Shown: piece by piece, positions 1 through 6,913 of the stretch
Position numbering within the stretch: the first letter of the stretch is position 1
How the letters are laid out: the number at the start of each line of letters is the position of its first letter
Made by a program: the position numbers and the translations under genes
NCBI GenBank assembly: GCA_964567845.1
Contig: CAZMOG010000015.1
Span: 1 to 31,990, forward strand
Reading direction: 5' to 3'
Source: RGIG9079 sp964567845
GTDB taxonomy: Bacteria; Bacteroidota; Bacteroidia; Bacteroidales; Marinifilaceae
Length of the DNA stretch: 31,990 nt
Notes under the pieces: model-generated
What the model was told of the DNA's origin: nothing
What the model saw: the letters and a program-made list of their open reading frames with translations, nothing else
Databases searched by the model: none

Positions 1-58
1 AAATATCAATCATTTCAAAGAACTATTTCGATTTTTTAGTGGACACTAATGACTATCT

Positions 59-634
59 TTATTTATTGAAACCCAAGGTCTCGTCGAAGATTCTAACGGT
101 TCTTTCAGGCGGTCCGATAGCATCGATTTCAAAACATATATTCTCGTTTTTGAAGTAATCAAATACAGGCAATGTTTTGGCTTCGTACTCTTTGAAACGG
201 TTCAAGATTACCTCCTCGGTGTCATCGGGACGATTCTCAATTTCGGCACGTTTCAACATGCGCTCCATAAGAATCTCCTGTGGAACATCCAACTTGACGA
301 ATGCATTCAATGGAGTACCATTCTCTTTTAACATTTTTGTCAATGCCTCTGCCTGAGGAACTGTACGAGGAAATCCATCAAAAATGAAACCGAATGAGTC
401 TGTAGGCTCAGTCTCAATTCTCTTCTTGATCATTTTGATAACGATGTCGTCGGAAAGAAGAGCTCCGCTGTTGATAATATCGGCTGCCATTTTACCCAAA
501 TCTGAGCCATTGGCAATCTCTTGTCTGATCATATCTCCTGTTGACAGGTGGATAAACTTATACTTCTCGACCAAATTTTTAGCCAAGGTTCCTTTTCCTG
601 ATCCCGGAGGGCCAAATAATGCTAAATTGTACAT
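59..634 (-). CDS. adk: Adenylate kinase, short-LID type
   Basis: Interconverts ATP + AMP and 2 ADP in the cytoplasm. The 191-residue product opens with a P-loop GPPGSGKGT at residues 8-16, followed by the AMP-binding segment (HLSTGDMIR) and the FDGFPRT motif. The LID region is short and has no zinc-binding cysteines, as in the roughly 190-residue form common in Bacteroidota, so the length is normal. The ATG lies about 50 bases downstream of a TAACTTTG box at 683-690. The gene follows the POTRA-barrel gene on the same strand across a 67-base gap, but its own promoter suggests separate transcription. Bases 1-58 beyond its stop codon show nothing I can call. Confidence 0.97.
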   Translation of the reverse strand: MYNLALFGPPGSGKGTLAKNLVEKYKFIHLSTGDMIRQEIANGSDLGKMAADIINSGALLSDDIVIKMIKKRIETEPTDSFGFIFDGFPRTVPQAEALTKMLKENGTPLNAFVKLDVPQEILMERMLKRAEIENRPDDTEEVILNRFKEYEAKTLPVFDYFKNENICFEIDAIGPPERTVRIFDETLGFNK

Positions 635-682
635 ATCTTTTCGCTTTTATAAGTTTGTTTTTAGTTATGAAAAATAATCGTT

Positions 683-690
683 CAAAGTTA
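683..690 (-). promoter_or_regulatory. Candidate -7 box for adk
   Basis: Read on the minus strand the bases are TAACTTTG, a full match to the Bacteroidota -7 consensus TAnnTTTG, placed about 50 bases before the adk start. No convincing -33 TTTG lies 19-21 bases upstream, so the call rests on the -7 box and position. Confidence 0.6.
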
Positions 691-701
691 GTAATTTTTT
701 C

Positions 702-2606
702 TTACCTATAAACGCTCATTTGCGGTTTTTCTACGTTGTAATCGTGAAAACCGTTTTTGCTCCAGCTGCTGACAAGCATACTGAAATCGCAAGAACTTCC
801 GACCGACGGTACTCTTGGGTAGTAGGTCAGACGGATAGAGAGGTTTTTAATTAGAAGATAGTTGTTTTGTATGTTGAACTGAAGCCCCAAGCCGAAGTAA
901 CTCTTGCTTTTCGTTATAGGCCTGTCTGATTCTGCAATTACACCCATGTCGACAAAGGCTCCGATGGCAATGCGGAAGTCATATTTTAATTTTGGAGAAA
1001 ATGCGGTTGCTCCAATTGAGAGCCCCAATTTCTGATTCCCGTATAGCGAATCTGCGTGAAAGCCGCGAATCTCTTCGTTTTCAAGGAAAAGGTGCTCTTT
1101 GGGGTATCGTTTATACCCTTTTGTGTATGTGGTATTGGCATATATTCTGTAGGTTAAATCGCCCAAAGGTAATGGATTGCTTATGTGTTCTCCGGTAATA
1201 TTAATCATTCCTCGATTAAAGCCGTTCAGAGTGTTTACAAATGACCCTAAGGTGAGCGATGCACCATAGTAGCGTTCTGTTTTATGGTTGAAATATGAGT
1301 AGTTGCCAAATAGTTCAATGTATCCGAATGGTTGTAAATCACTCCATTCGTAGCCACCTTTGAATCCGATATTGAATCCGGTTGGGACAAATTCGCTTCG
1401 TCCCAGATCGAAAATCTGTACCCCTTTGTAATATTTTAATGATGTGTATTGTATTGAGATTAGCAGATTTAATCGGTCTTTGTAGAAGTGTAATTCGTCC
1501 GTTCGGATTGTGTCGAGTCGATTTTTGTTGTTTGTTGCGTACATAATTCCGGTTACGTGAAGAGTACGGTTAAAACGGTTATACTCTTTGAATAGGAATG
1601 AGCGTCCCAACCATATCTCTTCGGAGCGGTAATTAAATTTCTCCTCAACCCAATCTACATATTTGTCGGGAAGATTGTATGAATAGAATACTCGATTGAA
1701 ATTTATACCTCCCGCCCATTTGGTTTCGTTGGTCAAGAATGGACGTTCAATTCCTATGGATAGAAGTTTGTCAATATCGTCGTTTCGATAGTATATCGAG
1801 GCATCGATATGGGTTCCTACAATGTTCGGGTATTCAAATCTGAATACGTTACCGCACCGTTTCCATTTCTCGGCATCGTATTTGAATCTATATTCAAAAT
1901 ATTGGCCCAGGCCAAACATATTGGTGTTTGAAACCTCACCCTCGAATGAGTGTGTAAAATTGCTCTCTAATGCGCCGTTCCATGAGAAGTTATCCATGCA
2001 AATGACATCCATGATAACTGCGTTTGGGTTATCGGGAGCTTGTGTGAGAGTTATTAAAACATCGTTAATGTTTTTCAGGGTTTTGAGCGAGATCTCCTCC
2101 TGAACCAATGTGAATGGGTTTACTTTTGAGCCGATTTTTATTGTTAATTGGCGAGTTATAAGCCTTTTTGATGTTTTGATGTGGGTGGCATTGACAACTT
2201 TTTTGTACCATGCCATAGCTTTATAGTCAGGAGTGACAGTGTCGTAAACGCTCATTCCGTACGGAGGTAGAACTCTTACGTTCACCTTTGATATTGTTTT
2301 CCCTGTATGCTCTTCAAATCGGCGGGCAGCATTGAGAGTCGGGTCAATTCCTGCTTGTGATTTGGCCGGCGATATTACCCAACGGCTTATCTGTTTTCCG
2401 GTATTTGTCTTTCTTGTGTCAATGTAATTGCGCCAAAAGTCGGTTCGTTTATTGTCGATATATATCGAATCCTGTAATTTAAGCGTGTCGCTTTTGAAGT
2501 ATATCTTCTTTGTGGGGTTCGGATTGGTAATGGTGTCGGCCTGTCCAAACATGTTTATCGGACAGAGCAAAATAATTAGAAGTATCGATACAATTACCTT
2601 ATGCAT
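702..2606 (-). CDS. Omp85-like outer-membrane protein with one POTRA-like domain
   Basis: A 634-residue protein with a signal peptide (hydrophobic residues about 4-21, ending FGQA). A POTRA-like stretch at about 100-205 contains TISKVNVRVLPPYG and later a VNPFTLVQEE...LKTLKNINDV segment. A long C-terminal half of alternating aromatic and polar residues looks like a transmembrane beta-barrel of the BamA/TamA superfamily. It starts only 3 bases after the stop of the patatin-barrel gene, so the two are almost surely co-transcribed and may act together at the outer membrane. The substrate is unknown. It is too short, with too few POTRA domains, to be BamA itself. An accessory Omp85-type translocon is the best guess, inferred from fold and context. 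Confidence 0.75.
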   Translation of the reverse strand: MHKVIVSILLIILLCPINMFGQADTITNPNPTKKIYFKSDTLKLQDSIYIDNKRTDFWRNYIDTRKTNTGKQISRWVISPAKSQAGIDPTLNAARRFEEHTGKTISKVNVRVLPPYGMSVYDTVTPDYKAMAWYKKVVNATHIKTSKRLITRQLTIKIGSKVNPFTLVQEEISLKTLKNINDVLITLTQAPDNPNAVIMDVICMDNFSWNGALESNFTHSFEGEVSNTNMFGLGQYFEYRFKYDAEKWKRCGNVFRFEYPNIVGTHIDASIYYRNDDIDKLLSIGIERPFLTNETKWAGGINFNRVFYSYNLPDKYVDWVEEKFNYRSEEIWLGRSFLFKEYNRFNRTLHVTGIMYATNNKNRLDTIRTDELHFYKDRLNLLISIQYTSLKYYKGVQIFDLGRSEFVPTGFNIGFKGGYEWSDLQPFGYIELFGNYSYFNHKTERYYGASLTLGSFVNTLNGFNRGMINITGEHISNPLPLGDLTYRIYANTTYTKGYKRYPKEHLFLENEEIRGFHADSLYGNQKLGLSIGATAFSPKLKYDFRIAIGAFVDMGVIAESDRPITKSKSYFGLGLQFNIQNNYLLIKNLSIRLTYYPRVPSVGSSCDFSMLVSSWSKNGFHDYNVEKPQMSVYR

Positions 2607-2609
2607 AGT

Positions 2610-4847
2610 TTAAAAATAGTATCCGGCGCTGATATATACAGAGTTATTCCAGTAGGCGTCGCAAATAGAGTATGTTAATGTTATGGGACCGAATATTGCA
2701 TTGTATGCATACGTAGCTTTCATCCCCCATGTGCCTTTACTTCTGATCATATCCTTAAAGGTATTTTGAGATTGAAGATACGATGCACCAAGTTCTGCAT
2801 AGTGTCCTCGTCCAATGTTGTATCGAAGGTCACCGCTAAGTTTTAATACGCTATTAAGCCCTATTTCTGTAAATTTGATTCCGGACATAGAGATTTGTTG
2901 TTCGTTATATCTTCCGTTTTCGTTTCCTCCAATATAGTTCATGAGTGGAACCGGAGTCTCTTCAAAATCTTTAAAAATAACCCTTCCGTCTATTTGTGGA
3001 ATAAATTTTACGCTATTGGTTATACGGACAATGTGTTTGTATTGATAGCTTAAAATATGGGCGGGCAAGGTTTTGTAAAGTCTGACAAAGTTTGTGGTGG
3101 CAATATCGTAGTTGACCTTCAGTAGCAGACCGCTTCTTGGAAAAGTATGGTTTTCAAGGCTATTGTATTGAACCGAGGCCTGATAGGTAACATAGCTACC
3201 CGAGCCGTGCAGATTGGCTTTGATGGTATCGCGAAGAGCCAGAATGTCACGGTAATCGTAGTAGTCGTAACGTAATCCTGCCTGGAAATTGAAATTTCCT
3301 CGTGACAGATTGGCAAATTTGATGTATGCCCTATGGTTCAGGTTGACAATTGGGCTTAGTCGTTTGCCTTTATAGTATAGGTGATAGTCGTTATATTGGA
3401 TACGATATCCAATGTCAAAACGATTCATAAAGCCGTCTCCAAATGAAACACCAATCTCGCCCCAGGGATTCTCGCCTAAACGGCCACTGATTGAAAGTTG
3501 AGTGGCTTGAGTTCTTGGTGTGCGAATGGTTGTGTTTAAGAGCAATGCAGCATATACCTCGGAGTCGAAACGGAATCCGAGATTTATTGAGCGAGGTGGA
3601 CGACGTTCAAGTGTAAAGTGTAAATCGTAGGGACCCTCGCCTACTAATGAGTATTTGATTTGTGAGTAATTTCCTGTGGCATAGATTTTCTTGATGGCCT
3701 GCTGTATGTTCTCAGGTGAAATTAAAGAGCTGTCGCTCAGTTTCATTATCTTTTGAATCCATCTTTTGTCACCATCTTCTGCTCCATGGTATTCAATTTT
3801 GCGTATCATAAGCATGTCTGTGGAGTTCAGTTTGTGAATATGTGGCGGCGAGTCTTGACTGTTTGGTGAGTAACCGGCTTGTTTTTTTAACTCTATCAAC
3901 CGGCCCCAGTTGGCGCGGGCGCATCTCTCTCCAATGGCAATCATTGTGTCAATAGCCTCGTTGGTAAAGCTTGCAATCGAGTACTCTTTCAGGTCCGGAT
4001 GTATGTGAAGATCAAGTAACTCTTTGTTTTTAGTGTAGCTTTCATAGCCAAGCATTTCGTTAAGCTGTTCCAAGATGTCAATGACGTTGTTGATTTTTTC
4101 GCGCTCCTTGAAGCCATTGTCCAAATCAATACCTATCAATATATCAGCGCCCATCTCTTTGGCAATATCGACAGGAAAGTTGTTGACCACGCCTCCGTCA
4201 ACAAGTAATAGGCTGTCTTTGTATTTAACTGGCTCAAATGCGCCTGGTATTGACATGCTTGCGCGCATTGCATCAAGCAGAATTCCCTCGCGGAAGATAT
4301 ATGGTTTTCCGGTGCTGATATTGGTAGCAACGCATGCAAATGGGATTGGAAGAGAGTCGAATGAGATGTGGGAATGGTAGCCCATTGTCAATTCTGAAAA
4401 TAGGTTGGAAATATTTTGCCCCTTTATAAAACCTGCCGGTATCTCAATACTTCGCTTGCTTTTGCCGCGGTTTACTCCGAGGGGTAGTGATATAGAGTAA
4501 ACGTTACCATACATTTTGTAAAATTGTGAACGGTCTTTCCAGCTGATTCTATCGCTTAACAAGGTGTTCCAATCCTGGGTTCTGACAAGAGAGTCGAGTT
4601 CCGACGCAGAGTATCCTATGGAATATAGTGCACCGATAAGGGCCCCAATGCTTGTCCCTGTTATATAATCAATGGGAATACCGCTCTCTTCGATGACCTT
4701 TAAGACTCCGATGTGTGCCATGCCTTTAGCTCCGCCACCGGCCAATACAAGGCCGATCTTTTTGTGTTGATTATCCTGTGAATATAGATTCGTTGAAATA
4801 GTCAGCAAACACATTGTCAATATGCATATCCTTTGTAGAAGTTTCAT
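2610..4847 (-). CDS. Patatin-like phospholipase fused to POTRA and Omp85 barrel (PlpD/type Vd-like)
   Basis: A 745-residue exported protein. It has a signal peptide (1-23, ending NLYSQ), then a patatin domain with the oxyanion motif GGGAKG (38-42 region), nucleophile elbow GTSIG with Ser66, and the catalytic Asp motif DGG at Asp217. These are the Ser-Asp dyad parts of a lipid acyl hydrolase. After about residue 340 comes a POTRA-like segment (MLMIRKIEYHGAE...), then a beta-barrel of about 300 residues ending in an aromatic (GYYF), as in Omp85 proteins. This is the layout of PlpD of Pseudomonas aeruginosa, the type Vd prototype. In Bacteroidota such fusions occur widely, and whether the enzyme domain is released or faces the periplasm is unsettled. 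It is the first gene of a two-gene operon. Confidence 0.9.
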   Translation of the reverse strand: MKLLQRICILTMCLLTISTNLYSQDNQHKKIGLVLAGGGAKGMAHIGVLKVIEESGIPIDYITGTSIGALIGALYSIGYSASELDSLVRTQDWNTLLSDRISWKDRSQFYKMYGNVYSISLPLGVNRGKSKRSIEIPAGFIKGQNISNLFSELTMGYHSHISFDSLPIPFACVATNISTGKPYIFREGILLDAMRASMSIPGAFEPVKYKDSLLLVDGGVVNNFPVDIAKEMGADILIGIDLDNGFKEREKINNVIDILEQLNEMLGYESYTKNKELLDLHIHPDLKEYSIASFTNEAIDTMIAIGERCARANWGRLIELKKQAGYSPNSQDSPPHIHKLNSTDMLMIRKIEYHGAEDGDKRWIQKIMKLSDSSLISPENIQQAIKKIYATGNYSQIKYSLVGEGPYDLHFTLERRPPRSINLGFRFDSEVYAALLLNTTIRTPRTQATQLSISGRLGENPWGEIGVSFGDGFMNRFDIGYRIQYNDYHLYYKGKRLSPIVNLNHRAYIKFANLSRGNFNFQAGLRYDYYDYRDILALRDTIKANLHGSGSYVTYQASVQYNSLENHTFPRSGLLLKVNYDIATTNFVRLYKTLPAHILSYQYKHIVRITNSVKFIPQIDGRVIFKDFEETPVPLMNYIGGNENGRYNEQQISMSGIKFTEIGLNSVLKLSGDLRYNIGRGHYAELGASYLQSQNTFKDMIRSKGTWGMKATYAYNAIFGPITLTYSICDAYWNNSVYISAGYYF

Positions 4848-4872
4848 TGGTTGTAACGTTTTTTTGGTTTGG

Positions 4873-4880
4873 CAAATATA
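4873..4880 (-). promoter_or_regulatory. Candidate -7 box for the patatin-barrel operon
   Basis: The minus strand reads TATATTTG, matching TAnnTTTG, about 26 bases before the patatin gene start. It sits in a 100-base divergent gap shared with the response regulator promoter. The -33 element is not clear. Confidence 0.45.
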
Positions 4881-4900
4881 AAACTTATTGCTCTTTTTTC

Positions 4901-4908
4901 TATCTTTG
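4901..4908 (+). promoter_or_regulatory. Candidate -7 box for the response regulator
   Basis: TATCTTTG is an exact TAnnTTTG match 40 bases before the start codon, on the strand of the downstream gene. No TTTG at the standard -33 spacing is visible. Confidence 0.5.
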
Positions 4909-4947
4909 TGGTTGTTAAAAATCGTGAATGATTAAGAAGCTGTTTGA

Positions 4948-6099
4948 ATGAAGATTGCAATAATCGATGACGAGCGCAGTATTAGAAATTCTTTAAAGGA
5001 TATTTTGTCGTTTGAGAAATATGATGTGTGTTGCGCAGAGGATGGTTTGAGCGGAGTTGCTTTGGTAAAGAGCGAGAAACCGGATGTGGTTTTTTGTGAT
5101 ATTCGTATGCCTAAGGTGGATGGACTTGAGGTGTTGGAGAGAATTAAGGCTTTTGCTCCCGAGATTCCTGTGATTATGATTTCCGGACATGGTACAATCG
5201 AGACTGCTGTTGAGGCTATTCGTAAAGGAGCCTTCGATTTTATAGAGAAACCGTTGGATTTAAATAGGATTCTGATAACAGTTAAAAATGCTTCCGACAA
5301 GAGTAAATTGATCGAAGAGACAAAAGTATTGAAAAGCAAGATTTCAAGGAGTTATGAAATGATAGGCAATTCAGAACAACTTGCAGATGTGCGTGAAATG
5401 GTTGCCAAAGTTGCTCCTCTCGATGCCAAAGTTCTGATTCTTGGTCCTAACGGTAGCGGTAAAGAGTTGGTTGCTCGTGAGATTCATGCTGCCGGACTTC
5501 GTGCTAAAGCGCCATTTGTCGAGGTCAATTGTGCCGCTATTCCGCGTGAATTGATAGAGAGTGAATTGTTTGGTCATGAAAAAGGGGCCTTTACTTCGGC
5601 TATCCGACAGAAACGTGGAAAGTTTGAGTTGGCTGACGGAGGAACTCTTTTTCTTGATGAGATTGGTGATATGAGCCTTGATGCACAGGCCAAGGTTTTG
5701 CGTGCATTGCAAGAGGGAGTGATTTGTAGAGTTGGAGGTGATAGTGATATAAAGGTGAATGTTCGTGTTATTGCAGCAACGAATAAGGATTTGAAGAATG
5801 AGATTGCCGAGGGGCGCTTCAGGGAGGATCTGTATCATAGATTGAGTGTAATTGTTATTAGGGTACCATCTTTGGAGGAGCGTTTGGGTGATATTCCGCT
5901 GTTGGTTGACCATTTTGTGAATGAAATTTCATCGGAAATGGGGTTGTCGCCGAGACTTTTTACCAAAAGTGCCATTGAGGAGTTGAAAAAATCGCGGTGG
6001 CCCGGAAATATTCGTGAGCTAAGAAATGTTGTGGAACGCTTGCTAATACTATGTTCCGGAGTGGATATTGATGGTGATGATGTGGTAAAATATAGATAA
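4948..6099 (+). CDS. NtrC-type sigma-54 response regulator without a Fis domain
   Basis: A 383-residue signalling protein. The receiver domain (1-120) has the acidic pocket IIDDE (Asp7, Asp8), phospho-acceptor Asp51 in FCDIRMP, Ser79 and Lys101. The AAA+ domain (about 137-370) has Walker A GPNGSGKE (166-173), Walker B GGTLFLDEIG and the arginine region FREDLYHRLS. The sigma-54 contact loop reads GAFTSA (213-218) instead of GAFTGA. The protein stops just after NIRELRNVVERL and a short tail, where a Fis-type helix-turn-helix normally follows. The 94 bases to rpmB hold no readable remnant of one, so this is not an obvious frameshift. No histidine kinase is adjacent. I recall HTH-less relatives of this kind in Bacteroidota. 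It would activate RNA polymerase with sigma-54, perhaps without specific DNA binding. Confidence 0.9.
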   Translation: MKIAIIDDERSIRNSLKDILSFEKYDVCCAEDGLSGVALVKSEKPDVVFCDIRMPKVDGLEVLERIKAFAPEIPVIMISGHGTIETAVEAIRKGAFDFIEKPLDLNRILITVKNASDKSKLIEETKVLKSKISRSYEMIGNSEQLADVREMVAKVAPLDAKVLILGPNGSGKELVAREIHAAGLRAKAPFVEVNCAAIPRELIESELFGHEKGAFTSAIRQKRGKFELADGGTLFLDEIGDMSLDAQAKVLRALQEGVICRVGGDSDIKVNVRVIAATNKDLKNEIAEGRFREDLYHRLSVIVIRVPSLEERLGDIPLLVDHFVNEISSEMGLSPRLFTKSAIEELKKSRWPGNIRELRNVVERLLILCSGVDIDGDDVVKYR

Positions 6100-6123
6100 G
6101 GTGAAAAATTTTTCTTCAAAATA

Positions 6124-6155
6124 TTTGCGTATTAAGATAAAAAGTCCGAAATTTG
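6124..6155 (+). promoter_or_regulatory. Candidate promoter for rpmB-rpmG-DUF4295
   Basis: TTTG at 6124-6127 is followed, after exactly 20 bases, by GAAATTTG at 6148-6155. That is the Bacteroidota -33/-7 spacing, with the -7 box differing from TAnnTTTG only at its first base. The rpmB start lies 38 bases downstream. Confidence 0.45.
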
Positions 6156-6193
6156 CGCTCTGTTTGGAAAGCGAATTAAAAATACATTGAGAA

Positions 6194-6436
6194 ATGTCTA
6201 GAATCTGTCAAATTACCGGAAAGAAAGCAATGGTAGGAAACCATGTTTCTCACTCTAAGAGGAGAGTGAAGAGATCATTCTCTACCAATTTGTTTAAGAG
6301 AAACTTTTATTGGCCGGAAGAGGGTAGATGGATACGTTTGAACGTAACTGCTGCCGGTCTTCGCCTGATTAACAAGAAAGGCTTGTCTGCATGCTTGAAA
6401 GAGGCTGTGGAAGCTGGTTTAGTAAAAACAATTTAA
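6194..6436 (+). CDS. rpmB: Large-subunit ribosomal protein bL28
   Basis: The 80-residue basic protein begins MSRICQITGKKAMVGNHVSHS and continues with the RRVKRSF and NLFKRNFYW segments typical of L28, which binds 23S rRNA in the large subunit. Its length is normal for the family. It is the first gene of a tight three-gene group, with rpmG beginning 15 bases after its stop. The single N-terminal Cys suggests the zinc-free form. The assignment is firm. Confidence 0.98.
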   Translation: MSRICQITGKKAMVGNHVSHSKRRVKRSFSTNLFKRNFYWPEEGRWIRLNVTAAGLRLINKKGLSACLKEAVEAGLVKTI

Positions 6437-6451
6437 TAATCTCCAAATATC

Positions 6452-6640
6452 ATGGCAAAGAAGGCTAAAGGAAACCGCGTCCAGGTTATTCTGGAGTGCA
6501 CAGAGCAGAAAGAGTCTGGTGTAGCAGGTATGTCTCGTTACATCACTACCAAGAATAGAAAGAATACTGCTAATAGAATGGAGTTGAAGAAGTACAACCC
6601 ATATTTGAAAAAAGTAACTCTTCACAGAGAAATTAAATAA
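6452..6640 (+). CDS. rpmG: Large-subunit ribosomal protein bL33 (zinc-free form)
   Basis: The 62-residue protein matches L33 throughout: an AKKAKGNRVQVILECTEQ start, a YITTKNRKNTANRMELKKYNP middle and a lysine-rich end. Only one Cys (in ECTEQ) is present, so the two CXXC pairs of the zinc-binding form are absent and this is the C-minus type. It is co-transcribed with rpmB upstream and the DUF4295 gene 11 bases downstream. Confidence 0.98.
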   Translation: MAKKAKGNRVQVILECTEQKESGVAGMSRYITTKNRKNTANRMELKKYNPYLKKVTLHREIK

Positions 6641-6651
6641 TTGATTAGGCT

Positions 6652-6807
6652 ATGGCAAAGAAAGTTGTTGCAACCTTGAAAACCGGTGATAGCCGTGGTT
6701 ACGCAAAGGTAATCAAGATGGTTAAGTCTCCGAAGACCGGAGCCTATACTTTTAAAGAGCAGATGGTTTTGTCTGATCAGGTTAAAAGTTTTTTGGCTGA
6801 GAAGTAA
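6652..6807 (+). CDS. DUF4295 small basic protein (ribosome-associated, probably bL38)
   Basis: A 51-residue open frame starts ATG GCA AAG AAA GTT and ends with GAG AAG TAA. It encodes MAKKVVATLKTGDSRGYAKV, then a second half rich in Lys with KSPKTGAYTFKEQMV. This is the small DUF4295 protein that in Bacteroidota regularly follows rpmG. As I recall, the Flavobacterium ribosome structure assigned an added large-subunit protein (bL38) to such a gene; I cannot confirm that mapping here. Size, charge and position directly after two ribosomal protein genes support a ribosomal role. A strong terminator follows 25 bases later. Confidence 0.85.
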   Translation: MAKKVVATLKTGDSRGYAKVIKMVKSPKTGAYTFKEQMVLSDQVKSFLAEK

Positions 6808-6831
6808 TTTTTTCCGGTGCTAAATAATATT

Positions 6832-6863
6832 AAGCGAGTTCGTTAAGAACTCGCTTATTTTTT
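6832..6863 (+). terminator. Rho-independent terminator of the rpmB-rpmG-DUF4295 unit
   Basis: The arms AAGCGAGTTC (6832-6841) and GAACTCGCTT (6847-6856) form a perfect 10-bp stem with a 5-base loop, followed by ATTTTTTG. This is a textbook terminator separating the ribosomal protein genes from the peptidase gene. Confidence 0.9.
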
Positions 6864-6864
6864 G

Positions 6865-6872
6865 TATCTTTA
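6865..6872 (+). promoter_or_regulatory. Possible -7 box for the DPP-IV gene
   Basis: TATCTTTA differs from TAnnTTTG at the last base and lies directly behind the preceding terminator, 41 bases before the chosen start codon. No -33 element is visible, so this is tentative. Confidence 0.35.
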
Positions 6873-6913
6873 CCTTTTCTAAATGGAATTAATTGGAATT
6901 AAATAATAGAAAG

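Noticed and set aside
34..50. TTAGTG-GA-CACTAA palindrome left of adk as a terminator
   Set aside because: The stem is about 5 bp with a tiny loop, and no T run follows in the adk direction.
5371..5913. 180-residue minus-strand open frame within the response regulator gene
   Set aside because: The opposite strand encodes conserved AAA+ motifs; this frame has only a low-complexity Asn/Thr/Ser pattern.
6100..6193. Possible frameshifted Fis domain after the response regulator
   Set aside because: I looked in all three frames of the 94 bases and saw no helix-turn-helix-like peptide, and the space is too short for a full Fis domain plus promoter.
6893..6913. TTG start for the DPP-IV gene
   Set aside because: It puts seven polar residues before a normal signal peptide; the ATG at 6914 is a better start.
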